From positions 1 through 5,238 of the forward strand of contig VGSD01000238.1 in NCBI GenBank assembly GCA_016875155.1: DNA of 5,238 bases. Reading direction: 5' to 3'. Of the stretch, positions 1 through 5,238 are shown piece after piece. Every line of letters begins with the position of its first letter. Within the stretch, counting starts at the first letter, position 1. The notes under the pieces are model-generated. The model did no database searches. It saw only the letters and a list, made by a program, of their open reading frames with translations, and was not told where the DNA came from. The translations under genes were made by a program, and so were the position numbers. This stretch comes from Deltaproteobacteria bacterium (GTDB lineage Bacteria > Desulfobacterota > BSN033 > UBA1163).

Positions 1-197
1 CAATCGGTTGGAATCCTGTGGGTAATAAAAAAATCCTCTGTGATTGTTTCCTTTACCCATTTTTCAAATTTCCGTTCCTCTTCGAGGTTCCATCGGCGCT
101 CCCCCACTTCCCAGACTTGACCAGCAGACTCCTTCGACGTCAAGCTGTGACAGGGAATGGAAATGAGGAAAATCAGGAGGAAAATAAAAAGAGGCAT
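1..197 (-). CDS. Secreted protein of unknown function, N-terminal part only (runs off the left edge)
   Basis: This reading frame opens at ATG 197 and stays open to the window edge: 65 complete codons plus two bases (TG) of the next. The translation begins MPLFIFLLIFLISIPCHS, a hydrophobic stretch that reads as a signal peptide, with cleavage plausible around residue 18. A mature start rich in charged and aromatic residues follows (VWEVGERRW at 28-36, FEKWVKETITEDFF at 44-57, then IPTD at 62-65). The composition is protein-like and no stop interrupts it, unlike the opposite strand. An in-frame TAA lies four codons upstream with no alternative start between, so ATG 197 is the first usable start. 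Two oddities are seen: the signal peptide has no Lys or Arg before its hydrophobic core, and the upstream ribosome binding site is weak (AAGATGGA). The SIPC tetrapeptide is a poor lipobox, so a lipoprotein is less likely. The next codon begins TG, so it is Cys, Trp or stop. If Cys, a PTDC motif could mark a papain-like active site, but that is speculation. I do not recognise the family with confidence. Confidence 0.8.
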   Translation of the reverse strand, partial: MPLFIFLLIFLISIPCHSLTSKESAGQVWEVGERRWNLEEERKFEKWVKETITEDFFITHRIPTD

Positions 198-218
198 GGT
201 TCCATCTTAGAAAGAAAG

Positions 219-233
219 ATTATAAATTGTCAA
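219..233 (-). promoter_or_regulatory. Possible promoter elements upstream of the left-edge secreted protein gene
   Basis: On the minus strand the bases before ATG 197 contain a perfect TTGACA (233-228) and, three bases further, a perfect TATAAT (224-219). They are too close together to serve one sigma-70 promoter. Either TATAAT is a -10 box with a poor -35 (start site roughly 15 nt before the ATG), or TTGACA is a -35 paired through an 18-nt spacer with TAAGAT (209-204, four of six matches). In the latter case transcription would begin at about the start codon. The position just upstream of a gene, beyond a hairpin terminator candidate, fits a separate transcription start. The sequence is short and AT-rich, so chance matches are possible. 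Confidence 0.35.
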
Positions 234-299
234 CGGAGAGACGGACGAAATGCACCCGTGCTTCCTACATCTTCTGGGTGGCGGCAGGTTTTAAAGATA

Positions 300-337
300 G
301 AAGGGGAGGGAAGTTTTCTTCCGTCCCCTTTATTTTT
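300..337. terminator. Hairpin terminator candidate after the amidohydrolase gene, possibly bidirectional
   Basis: Bases 301-313 (AAGGGGAGGGAAG) pair with 318-330 (CTTCCGTCCCCTT) around a TTTT loop. This gives 12 Watson-Crick pairs and one G-G mismatch at 308/323. On the plus strand the stem is followed by TATTTTT, a good intrinsic terminator tail. On the minus strand, where all the genes lie, the tail is CTATCTTTAAAA, which is weaker. The hairpin begins about 76 nt past the amidohydrolase stop and ends about 100 nt before the next gene's ATG, the expected place for the end of the operon transcript. I infer that it ends the minus-strand unit, at least partly, and could also block antisense transcription. 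Confidence 0.6.
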
Positions 338-406
338 AAAGAATTGTAATGACATTCCAAAACGATGTTCCGAATTCTTATCTATTGATCCAAGACCTCT
401 TATCCA

Positions 407-1336
407 TTAAAGGCCCAAGATCTTAGAAGCGGACTTACCAAGGATCATCTCTTTTTCTTGTTGAGTAAAGTTGATCTCTGTATCCGGTTCACGGAAGACC
501 TTCACCCACTCTTTTAACGGACACATGAGATTGGGGTAGGGGGCATCGGTTGCAAACAGGATTTTTTCTGGACCTACATCGTCAATGAGATTTCGGAGCC
601 ATTGATAAAAACGCTGCTTACCCCCTTTTCTGTATGGCTTCTGCCACAGAGAAAGATCAACATAGACGTTCTTTAGCCAGCAGGCCGCCTGGGCGGCTTC
701 TTGCCACCAACCTACATCCCCGCAGTGTGCAAAAATAAAGTTGACCTCAGGATAGCGTGCGGCTGCTGAGGCAAAGTACGCAGGCCGTGAATTCTCCCAC
801 CGCAAAGCAACCGAAGGCGCTCCACCGGTGTGTACCATCACAGGTATTTTCCATTCTGCCGCTTTTTCGTACACCCAATAACAAACCGGGTCATCGGGCA
901 TGTAGCCGACTCCGGCATGGAGTTTAAAACCCTTCATCCCCCACTCATGATATGCCTGATCACAATGCTGGGGGGCTCCCTTTCTGCGAGGATCAATCGC
1001 CATAAAAGGGATCAATCGCCCTTCATGTCTTTTAGCCGCATTCGCATATAACTTGTTCTGATCAAAGATATGGATGGGAGACTCACCGAAAAGCAATCCG
1101 TAGTCCACACCGAAAATCACGGTTTTATCCACACCTGCCCCATCCATTTCTGCGATGATATTATCTGCGTTCGGATCGGTGAGAGGCCTGACCACTTTTT
1201 CCGTAAATTCCCGATCGCTTATCTCAACATTGTAAACCTTCCGGTACATCATACTGAAACTCTTCTGAGCCCCCCGGATATAGTCGCCCTGCACGGTTCC
1301 ATGAACCACCATATGCCTGTGAACATCAATAATCAT
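407..1336 (-). CDS. Amidohydrolase family 2 (ACMSD-like) metal-dependent hydrolase or decarboxylase
   Basis: A 309-residue protein, normal length for the amidohydrolase-2 family (TIM-barrel metal enzymes such as ACMSD and gamma-resorcylate decarboxylase). The metal-ligand set is visible: H6 and H8 in DVHRH at the N-terminus, H169 in VMVHTGG, H204 in FAHCGD and D264 in FATDAPYP. GFKLHAG (near 136-142) is a further conserved barrel-strand motif. There is no signal peptide or membrane segment, so it is cytoplasmic. Members hydrolyse C-C, C-N or C-O bonds or perform non-oxidative decarboxylation, and the reaction cannot be chosen from sequence alone. Two ATGs compete, at 1342 and 1336. The AGGAGG at 1350-1345 is 2 nt from the first and 8 nt from the second, so I chose 1336; the protein then begins MIIDVHRHM. 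It is the third gene of the minus-strand cluster, separated from the ligase by a 135-nt gap holding a strong hairpin repeat. That context suggests a step in degradation of the acid activated by the ligase. Family assignment is firm; substrate is unknown. Confidence 0.9.
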   Translation of the reverse strand: MIIDVHRHMVVHGTVQGDYIRGAQKSFSMMYRKVYNVEISDREFTEKVVRPLTDPNADNIIAEMDGAGVDKTVIFGVDYGLLFGESPIHIFDQNKLYANAAKRHEGRLIPFMAIDPRRKGAPQHCDQAYHEWGMKGFKLHAGVGYMPDDPVCYWVYEKAAEWKIPVMVHTGGAPSVALRWENSRPAYFASAAARYPEVNFIFAHCGDVGWWQEAAQAACWLKNVYVDLSLWQKPYRKGGKQRFYQWLRNLIDDVGPEKILFATDAPYPNLMCPLKEWVKVFREPDTEINFTQQEKEMILGKSASKILGL

Positions 1337-1344
1337 GATCATCT

Positions 1345-1350
1345 CCTCCT
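1345..1350 (-). promoter_or_regulatory. Ribosome binding site of the amidohydrolase gene
   Basis: A perfect AGGAGG on the minus strand precedes two in-frame ATGs. It lies 8 nt from ATG 1336 and only 2 nt from ATG 1342. The normal spacing favours 1336, but the other two genes here use short spacings of about 4 nt, so the two-codon uncertainty is real. Confidence 0.75.
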
Positions 1351-1414
1351 GTTCCGTTTTTTTTCGATTAGATTCTTAAAATTTATATATGATAATTTCT
1401 CTCTAACATTTCGC

Positions 1415-1463
1415 CCCCTCACCCTCTCCCTCTCCCCGTTGGGGAGAGGGGAAGGGTGAGGGG
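1415..1463. repeat. GC-rich 23-bp inverted repeat (REP/MITE-like hairpin) between ligase and amidohydrolase genes
   Basis: Bases 1415-1437 (CCCCTCACCC, then CTCTCCC and a run of C) pair with 1441-1463 around a three-base GTT loop. There are 21 Watson-Crick pairs, one T-G wobble (1427/1451) and one mismatch (1426/1452). The arms are almost pure C/T and G/A. The pattern CCCTCACCC...CTCTCCCC...GGGGAGAGGG...GGGTGAGGG resembles short intergenic repeats scattered through many proteobacterial genomes; that is recalled, not searched. The hairpin starts 8 nt after the ligase stop. Neither side has a T-run, so it is not a standard intrinsic terminator. In RNA it would be very stable and could protect the 3' end of the dehydrogenase-ligase message or reduce expression of the downstream amidohydrolase. 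Confidence 0.85.
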
Positions 1464-1471
1464 ACATTAGA

Positions 1472-3124
1472 TTAAGTTGAACATGAAAGCTTCTTTACGA
1501 TATCTTCGAGCAGTGTCCTTTTGTCCACCTTTTCTGCCTTGGTAAACGGCATGCTTTCTATGAATTCGATCCGTTCCGGGAATTGAAGCACAGACGCCTT
1601 TCTTTCTTTCAGGTAGGCAATGATTCCGTCGAAGTCCAGGCTTGTCCCAGGCTTTGGCTGAATGTAGGCACAGACCCTTTCACCCATCATTGGGTCGGGC
1701 ATTGGAATGACGGCCGCCATGGCCACTCCCGGGCAACCCATGATCAAGCCCTCGATTTCCGTGGCACTGATGCTTTCGCCTCCGCGATTGATCATCTCCT
1801 TGATACGGCCTGTGATCTTAATGTTGCCAGATTCGTCCATTTTGACCACATCGCCGGTTCTGAAGAAGCCCTCTTTGTCAAAAACCAATTTATTCTCTTC
1901 GGGTGCGTTGTAGTATCCTGTGAATATACCCGGTCCTTTGATGGCCAGTTCTCCCTGAGTATTGGGCGGAAGTGTCTTCCCATTTCTGTCCACCACTTTA
2001 TAGATATCGTAAGGGCAGGTGGGCTTTCCGACCGTGTGGAGAACGATTTCAGGGGGATCATCCGAACGGGTCAGGGCTGTCTGGCCTTCGGTGCCCCCAT
2101 AGCCATTATAAAAGGTGCAGCCGAGTCTCTCCCAAACCCCTTTAATCAAATCAGGCTGGCTCACACCGCCTCCGCAATGCATCTTTTTTAATGAGCTCAG
2201 ATCATAGCCCTTGAGTTCATCGAAATCAATTAACCTTTTGGCCAGAGTTGGCACCCATACGATGGTCGTCGCCTTCTCCTGCTGAATCGTCTGGCATATA
2301 TCCTTTGAATCCGTAGAGTCCGTAAAGACTGTTTTTCCAAAGGTGAAGAGCGTTCCACCGAGGCCCTTGGTGAAGGTGAGATCATGCCCGATGGGGCCTG
2401 CCAGCAAGCAGGTGTCGTGGACATCCATCACCCAGGCCTTGGCCGCATATTCGATACTGCAGATGAGACAATTGTGCGTGCGCGGGACGACCTTAGGTAA
2501 ACCCGTTGTTCCACCCGTAGGACCCATATGAGCGACTTGCATGGGGTCAGGTCTCCTTCTGGCTAACCGGGCAAGGTTTTTTTCATTGAGTTTCGCTTGT
2601 TCAATCATCTTTTCAAGATTGAGTAAACCCCTCTGTTTCCCACCTCTAACAAGGACAACGTGCTTGACCTTGGGGTTGTTTTTCAAAACATCTTTAATGA
2701 TCGGTATGAAATCTGTCTTTTTATGTTGCTCTGCAATGATCCAGGTGGCTGCACCCGTGAGGCGGAAGAGGTGGCCGATTTCATAAGAGCGATATCTTTC
2801 AATCAATAAAACCGGAATGGCTCCAATCTTCTGGAGAGCGAAATAGGCAATGACAAACTCGTTCCAGTTCGGCAACTGGACCAATACCCTATCTGTTGTT
2901 CTGATCCCAAGGTCCATGAGGCTGATGGCATACCGATTAACCCTCTCTCTCATTTGAGAAAAAGTGAACCGGCTTTTATCATCCACGAAAGCCTCTTTGT
3001 TGGGATAGATATCTGCCGCCTTATCCACGAGGTCGCCAAGCGTCAGTCCAGCCCACCATCGTAACCGGCTATATTTTTCAACATCCTCTTTCTTATACGG
3101 GATAGATCCTTTCAAAAGTTTCAT
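1472..3124 (-). CDS. AMP-forming acid:CoA ligase of the 2,3-dihydroxybenzoate-AMP ligase (DhbE/EntE) type
   Basis: A 550-residue member of the ANL adenylating superfamily, usual length for DhbE/EntE-like proteins. It would adenylate a carboxylic acid with ATP and pass the acyl group to CoA or another thiol. Motifs in order: P-loop TGGTTGLPK (203-211, canonical Ser replaced by Gly), GPIGHD before the substrate pocket (243-248), YGGTEG (342-347), RTGD (422-425), hinge region GRIKEMINRGGE (439-450), and the C-terminal catalytic lysine K532 in PFTKAEKVDKR, where the usual Gly before Lys is Glu. The N-terminus (IPYKKEDVEKY, LTLGDLVDKAA) and the GGESISATEIE region are the features that place it nearest DhbE/EntE. 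Residues known in DhbE to contact dihydroxybenzoate appear changed: the HNY triplet aligns with H247-D248-L249 and Ser240 with K253. No siderophore or carrier-protein gene is nearby, so CoA-thioester formation for catabolism is more likely. Start 3124 is set by AGGAGG four bases upstream. The frame extends upstream to 3211, but that would overlap the dehydrogenase gene. The stop is TAA. Confidence 0.92.
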   Translation of the reverse strand: MKLLKGSIPYKKEDVEKYSRLRWWAGLTLGDLVDKAADIYPNKEAFVDDKSRFTFSQMRERVNRYAISLMDLGIRTTDRVLVQLPNWNEFVIAYFALQKIGAIPVLLIERYRSYEIGHLFRLTGAATWIIAEQHKKTDFIPIIKDVLKNNPKVKHVVLVRGGKQRGLLNLEKMIEQAKLNEKNLARLARRRPDPMQVAHMGPTGGTTGLPKVVPRTHNCLICSIEYAAKAWVMDVHDTCLLAGPIGHDLTFTKGLGGTLFTFGKTVFTDSTDSKDICQTIQQEKATTIVWVPTLAKRLIDFDELKGYDLSSLKKMHCGGGVSQPDLIKGVWERLGCTFYNGYGGTEGQTALTRSDDPPEIVLHTVGKPTCPYDIYKVVDRNGKTLPPNTQGELAIKGPGIFTGYYNAPEENKLVFDKEGFFRTGDVVKMDESGNIKITGRIKEMINRGGESISATEIEGLIMGCPGVAMAAVIPMPDPMMGERVCAYIQPKPGTSLDFDGIIAYLKERKASVLQFPERIEFIESMPFTKAEKVDKRTLLEDIVKKLSCST

Positions 3125-3128
3125 GATG

Positions 3129-3134
3129 CCTCCT
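3129..3134 (-). promoter_or_regulatory. Ribosome binding site that fixes the ligase start
   Basis: AGGAGG on the minus strand lies 4 nt before ATG 3124. It rules in favour of the protein beginning MKLLKGSIPY over a 29-residue longer form from ATG 3211. The longer form would overlap the end of the dehydrogenase gene, and its extra residues do not resemble the family's N-terminus. The 67-nt gap between the two genes has no terminator. Confidence 0.85.
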
Positions 3135-3191
3135 GTTTTGTTTAAAATCAAATTCCTTCGCCGACTTAACGGCCAGCACTGCTCAAACGTT

Positions 3192-4940
3192 CTAAAAGGT
3201 ATATCGGCCATATCGAACCATGGCGTCTGCGATATTCCTCCTCAGAGTGACGGTATTGATGGGAGGTGAAAACGTCAGTTTTTTGATCGTCTCGAGATCC
3301 TTCTTCAACGATTCTCCATCTTCGATCGCCTCTAATGCCCTCGTCGCAAGGATGTTTATCTTTTCAAGAGAATTATGAAAAAGGACCTTCGTCATCTTCA
3401 TCGGAATGGCGGCTCTCTCAGGTTGCTTGCCATGGAGCATCTTCTGACTTCTCAAAAGAGCGCTTTCAAGAGCGTAGATTTCAATGACAATGTTGCTCAT
3501 CATGCCGATGAGTTCCTGTTCCTCTCTCAAACCCTTCTTATACTTGTCGTTGGCTGCTCCCATCACGAAGAGAGCGATCCGTTTAACAATGTCGATTCTT
3601 TTCTTTTCAGAATTCAAACTATCCGGCTCGTCATAACAGGCCGGTTCAAGTTTCTCCATCTCTTTTGAGATTTTTTGAAAGTCCAACCCTAAAGGGTCCT
3701 TGGTTAACCTTCTGAGTAGCGTATTTGCAATCACGATCCGATTGATTTCATTCGTCCCTTCCCAGATACGATTGATCCGAGAATTTCGGTAGGCCAACTC
3801 CGGGTGATTTCCGCGGATATACCCATAACCACCGAAGATCTGAACCTCTTCATCCACCACATAGCCCTCGGTTTCTGATCCAAAAATCTTATTGATGGAG
3901 CATTCGATCAGATACTCCTCAAGTGCTTCGGCCGTTCGGGTACCCACCTCGTCCGTGTGCTCATCCGGGCCTCCCAATTTGGCTTGAATGAGGCCCGCCG
4001 TGCGATACATCATGCTCTCCGCTGTAAAAAGCCGAATCGCCATCTCACTGATCTTCTCTTTTATTAAACCGAATTCACATATCGGTTTTCCAAACTGTAC
4101 CCTTTGCTTGGCATATTTAACGGCCTCATAGAAGGCGGCTTTGGCATTTCCGATACAGACCGCTCCCACTTTGTAACGACCCATATTGAGCGCATTCAGG
4201 GCAACGAGGTGGCCTTTCCCCACTTCACCTAAAACGTTTTCTATTGGCACCTTCACATTATCAAAATGATAGGACCGGGTTGAAGTTCCGTGCATTCCCA
4301 TCTTTTCTTCTTCTTCATCAATAGAAACACCTTCCCAGCTTTGCTCTACAATAAAGGCCGTAAAATGTTTTCCGTCCACTTTGGCGTAACTGAAGATCAC
4401 ATCTGCAAAACCAGCATTGGTGATGAATTGTTTGCTCCCATTGAGCAGATAGTACTTCCCATCTTCCGTAAGCGTCGCAGTGGTGAGGGGATTCAGTGCA
4501 TCCGAACCTGCTTCTGGTTCTGTCAGGGCAAAGGCGCCGATCAATTTCCCTGAGCTGAGCCCAGGAATATATTTTCTCTTCTGTTCTTCTGTTCCAAATA
4601 AGGCCACGGGTAGGGTCCCGATGCCCGTATGATTTAATTCGGTGATCGTGAAGGAACCGGCCCCATATCCAAATTTCTCTGAAACAATGGCAGAACTTAT
4701 CTTGTCAGCTCCCATCCCCCCATACTTCTCCGGGATATCTATTCCCAGAAATCCCAAGTCTCCAGCCTTCCTCATCAGATCCCTTGATAACTCATTATTA
4801 ACGATTTCAATCTCTTCCCCTCGGCTGGTAATTTCACCCCTTATAAAATCCTCGGCGGCCTTGCCGATATCGTGATGCTCACTACTAAAATCTTCCGGCG
4901 TAAAGACTTCTTGAAAGTGAACATCGTTTATGAGAAACAT
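3192..4940 (-). CDS. Acyl-CoA dehydrogenase, FadE/VLCAD-like with C-terminal extension
   Basis: A 582-residue FAD-dependent acyl-CoA dehydrogenase. It oxidises an acyl-CoA to the trans-2-enoyl-CoA, normally passing electrons to electron-transfer flavoprotein; cytoplasmic, with no signal peptide. Typical family motifs are in place: EKYGGMGADK (71-80), FALTEPEAGSDA (137-148, flavin/substrate loop), GSKQFITNAG (168-177), RVQFGKPI (280-287), QIFGGYGY (367-374) and INRIWEGTNEINR (389-401). The likely catalytic base is E394 by analogy with the EGT motif of MCAD/VLCAD. About 180 residues beyond this form the helical C-terminal domain seen in VLCAD/ACAD9 and in Bacillus FadE (YusJ), which make the protein longer than ordinary dehydrogenases of about 380 residues. 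Family knowledge suggests a broad or long acyl substrate, but the neighbouring aryl-type ligase argues that an atypical one is possible. Start 4940 follows GGAGGAGGT directly; ATG 4976 is in frame but would add 12 unlike residues. First gene of the visible cluster; stop TAG. Confidence 0.95.
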   Translation of the reverse strand: MFLINDVHFQEVFTPEDFSSEHHDIGKAAEDFIRGEITSRGEEIEIVNNELSRDLMRKAGDLGFLGIDIPEKYGGMGADKISSAIVSEKFGYGAGSFTITELNHTGIGTLPVALFGTEEQKRKYIPGLSSGKLIGAFALTEPEAGSDALNPLTTATLTEDGKYYLLNGSKQFITNAGFADVIFSYAKVDGKHFTAFIVEQSWEGVSIDEEEEKMGMHGTSTRSYHFDNVKVPIENVLGEVGKGHLVALNALNMGRYKVGAVCIGNAKAAFYEAVKYAKQRVQFGKPICEFGLIKEKISEMAIRLFTAESMMYRTAGLIQAKLGGPDEHTDEVGTRTAEALEEYLIECSINKIFGSETEGYVVDEEVQIFGGYGYIRGNHPELAYRNSRINRIWEGTNEINRIVIANTLLRRLTKDPLGLDFQKISKEMEKLEPACYDEPDSLNSEKKRIDIVKRIALFVMGAANDKYKKGLREEQELIGMMSNIVIEIYALESALLRSQKMLHGKQPERAAIPMKMTKVLFHNSLEKINILATRALEAIEDGESLKKDLETIKKLTFSPPINTVTLRRNIADAMVRYGRYTF

Positions 4941-4941
4941 A

Positions 4942-4949
4942 CCTCCTCC
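4942..4949 (-). promoter_or_regulatory. Ribosome binding site that fixes the dehydrogenase start
   Basis: GGAGGAGG on the minus strand sits one T before ATG 4940, putting its first GGAGG 4 nt from the start codon, the same spacing as in the ligase gene. This supports the protein beginning MFLINDVHFQEV over the longer in-frame start at 4976. I see no convincing -35/-10 pair between this site and the repeat element beginning at 4992. Confidence 0.85.
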
Positions 4950-5044
4950 AATCATCCTCTTTCCACGATCATCCATAGGTCGTTGCTCCCCTGTTTACCC
5001 CGTTAGAAAGTTTCACTGCTCGCTCCGTGCGAAGCTTTGCTTCT

Positions 5045-5125
5045 ATCCCGAACCAAGAGGACCACGCCTGCCTGTCAGTAGGCAGGGGTTCTACCCGTGG
5101 GTGGATTGGTCCTCTGGTACGGGAT
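5045..5125. repeat. Long central stem-loop inside the right-end element
   Basis: ATCCCGAACCAAGAGGACCA (5045-5064) pairs with TGGTCCTCTGGTACGGGAT (5107-5125): 18 Watson-Crick pairs, one A-A mismatch (5051/5119) and one bulged A (5056). Inside it a second hairpin, CCTGCCT (5067-5073) with AGGCAGG (5080-5086), closes a six-base loop. The nested arrangement would fold as RNA or as extruded DNA and is far more ordered than ordinary spacer sequence. Confidence 0.75.
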
Positions 5126-5196
5126 GTTCGCCCCTTATGGGCGTTTCTTGGGAACCACAGGCTTGGCCCGTAGGGCTCCATCGGGGTTTTTGCTAT

Positions 5197-5227
5197 CCCG
5201 TTGGAAAGTTGAAGACCTTCTAACGGG
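5197..5227. repeat. Right-terminal hairpin of the structured element
   Basis: CCCGTTGGAA (5197-5206) pairs with TTCTAACGGG (5218-5227), with one G-T wobble. The right terminal repeat can therefore fold locally with the internal core copy or pair with the left end at 4992-5008. The choice of two partners is typical of sequences that recombine or are recognised by a transposase, but that role is inferred. Confidence 0.65.
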
Positions 5228-5238
5228 GTTTACACCTT

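Larger units (their letters stand above)
4992..5234. repeat. 243-bp structured element with terminal inverted repeats (MITE-like), non-coding
   Basis: The left end TGTTTACCCCGTTAGAA (4992-5008) and the reverse complement of the right end (5218-5234, TGTAAACCCCGTTAGAA) match at 15 of 17 positions, giving a TGT...ACA-bounded element. A third copy of the core, CCCGTTGGAAAGTT, lies at 5197-5210 and matches 4999-5012 at 13 of 14 positions. CTATCCCG is directly repeated at 5043 and 5193. Between the ends lie several hairpins (central stem listed separately; GAAGC/GCTTC 5031-5043; CGCCC/GGGCG 5129-5143; GCCC/GGGC 5166-5176). No believable protein is encoded: the open frames across it are low-complexity by-products. 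Only 4 bases remain beyond the right end, so target-site duplication cannot be tested, and a larger repeat array is possible. It lies about 50 bp upstream of the dehydrogenase start, so either it holds the promoter or transcription comes through it. Confidence 0.7.

Noticed and set aside
18..410. Plus-strand open frame of 130 codons covering the left intergenic region
   Set aside because: It runs antisense through the truncated secreted-protein gene, through the terminator hairpin and to the amidohydrolase stop. It lacks a ribosome binding site and its composition is not protein-like.
1070..1459. Plus-strand open frame across the amidohydrolase start and the hairpin repeat
   Set aside because: It is antisense to conserved coding sequence and ends in the repeat (LSLSPLGRGEG), a typical artefact of such GC-rich hairpins.
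1583..2191. Plus-strand open frame of 202 codons inside the ligase gene
   Set aside because: It is fully antisense to conserved ligase motifs (the RTGD and GGE regions), so it is a by-product of codon bias on the real gene.
3125..3191. Terminator or promoter in the gap between dehydrogenase and ligase genes
   Set aside because: Only a 4-bp GCCG/CGGC stem is present, with no T-run and no clear -35/-10 pair, so simple co-transcription is the better reading.
3125..3211. 29-residue longer ligase from ATG 3211
   Set aside because: It overlaps the dehydrogenase 3' end and lacks a good ribosome binding site, while AGGAGG precisely precedes ATG 3124.
4969..5181. Minus-strand open frame of 70 codons and plus-strand frame 4930-5223 over the right-end element
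   Set aside because: Both read through nested palindromes, have no proper ribosome binding site and no protein-like pattern. The DNA is better explained as a non-coding repeat.
4992..5234. CRISPR array or tRNA/riboswitch at the right end
   Set aside because: The repeated core is inverted and irregularly spaced, with no regular spacers. I could not fit a tRNA cloverleaf with TTCRA arm or any riboswitch class I recognise.

Overview
The window carries a compact minus-strand catabolic gene cluster from what looks like a moderate-GC bacterium with strong AGGAGG-type ribosome binding sites. Lineage is inferred only from gene content. A FadE/VLCAD-like acyl-CoA dehydrogenase, an aryl-acid-type acid:CoA/AMP ligase, an amidohydrolase and abundant hairpin repeats between genes suit an anaerobic, acid-degrading Desulfobacterota-like organism (former Deltaproteobacteria). 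This is a weak assignment, and a Gram-positive origin is not formally excluded.

Layout in the direction of transcription (right to left): a 243-bp non-coding element with imperfect 17-bp terminal inverted repeats and several nested hairpins (4992-5234); an acyl-CoA dehydrogenase with an ACAD9/VLCAD-type C-terminal extension (4940-3192); a 67-nt gap; an AMP-forming ligase of the 2,3-dihydroxybenzoate-AMP ligase (DhbE/EntE) type (3124-1472); a very stable 23-bp GC-rich hairpin repeat starting 8 nt after the ligase stop (1463-1415); an amidohydrolase-2/ACMSD-like metal-dependent hydrolase or decarboxylase (1336-407); a hairpin terminator candidate (about 330-301); and the first 65 codons of a secreted protein running off the left edge (197-1). 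No convincing gene lies on the plus strand.

The three central genes probably form one transcription unit. The ligase would activate a carboxylic acid, the dehydrogenase would introduce an alpha,beta double bond into an acyl-CoA and pass electrons to ETF, and the amidohydrolase would act on the acid before or after this (C-C or C-N/C-O hydrolysis, or decarboxylation). The substrate cannot be read from the sequence. The ligase keeps the ATP-binding and catalytic motifs of its class, but positions that contact 2,3-dihydroxybenzoate in DhbE look changed, and no siderophore genes are present. A role in siderophore synthesis is therefore unlikely. The least explained items are the right-end structured element and the truncated secreted protein at the left edge.
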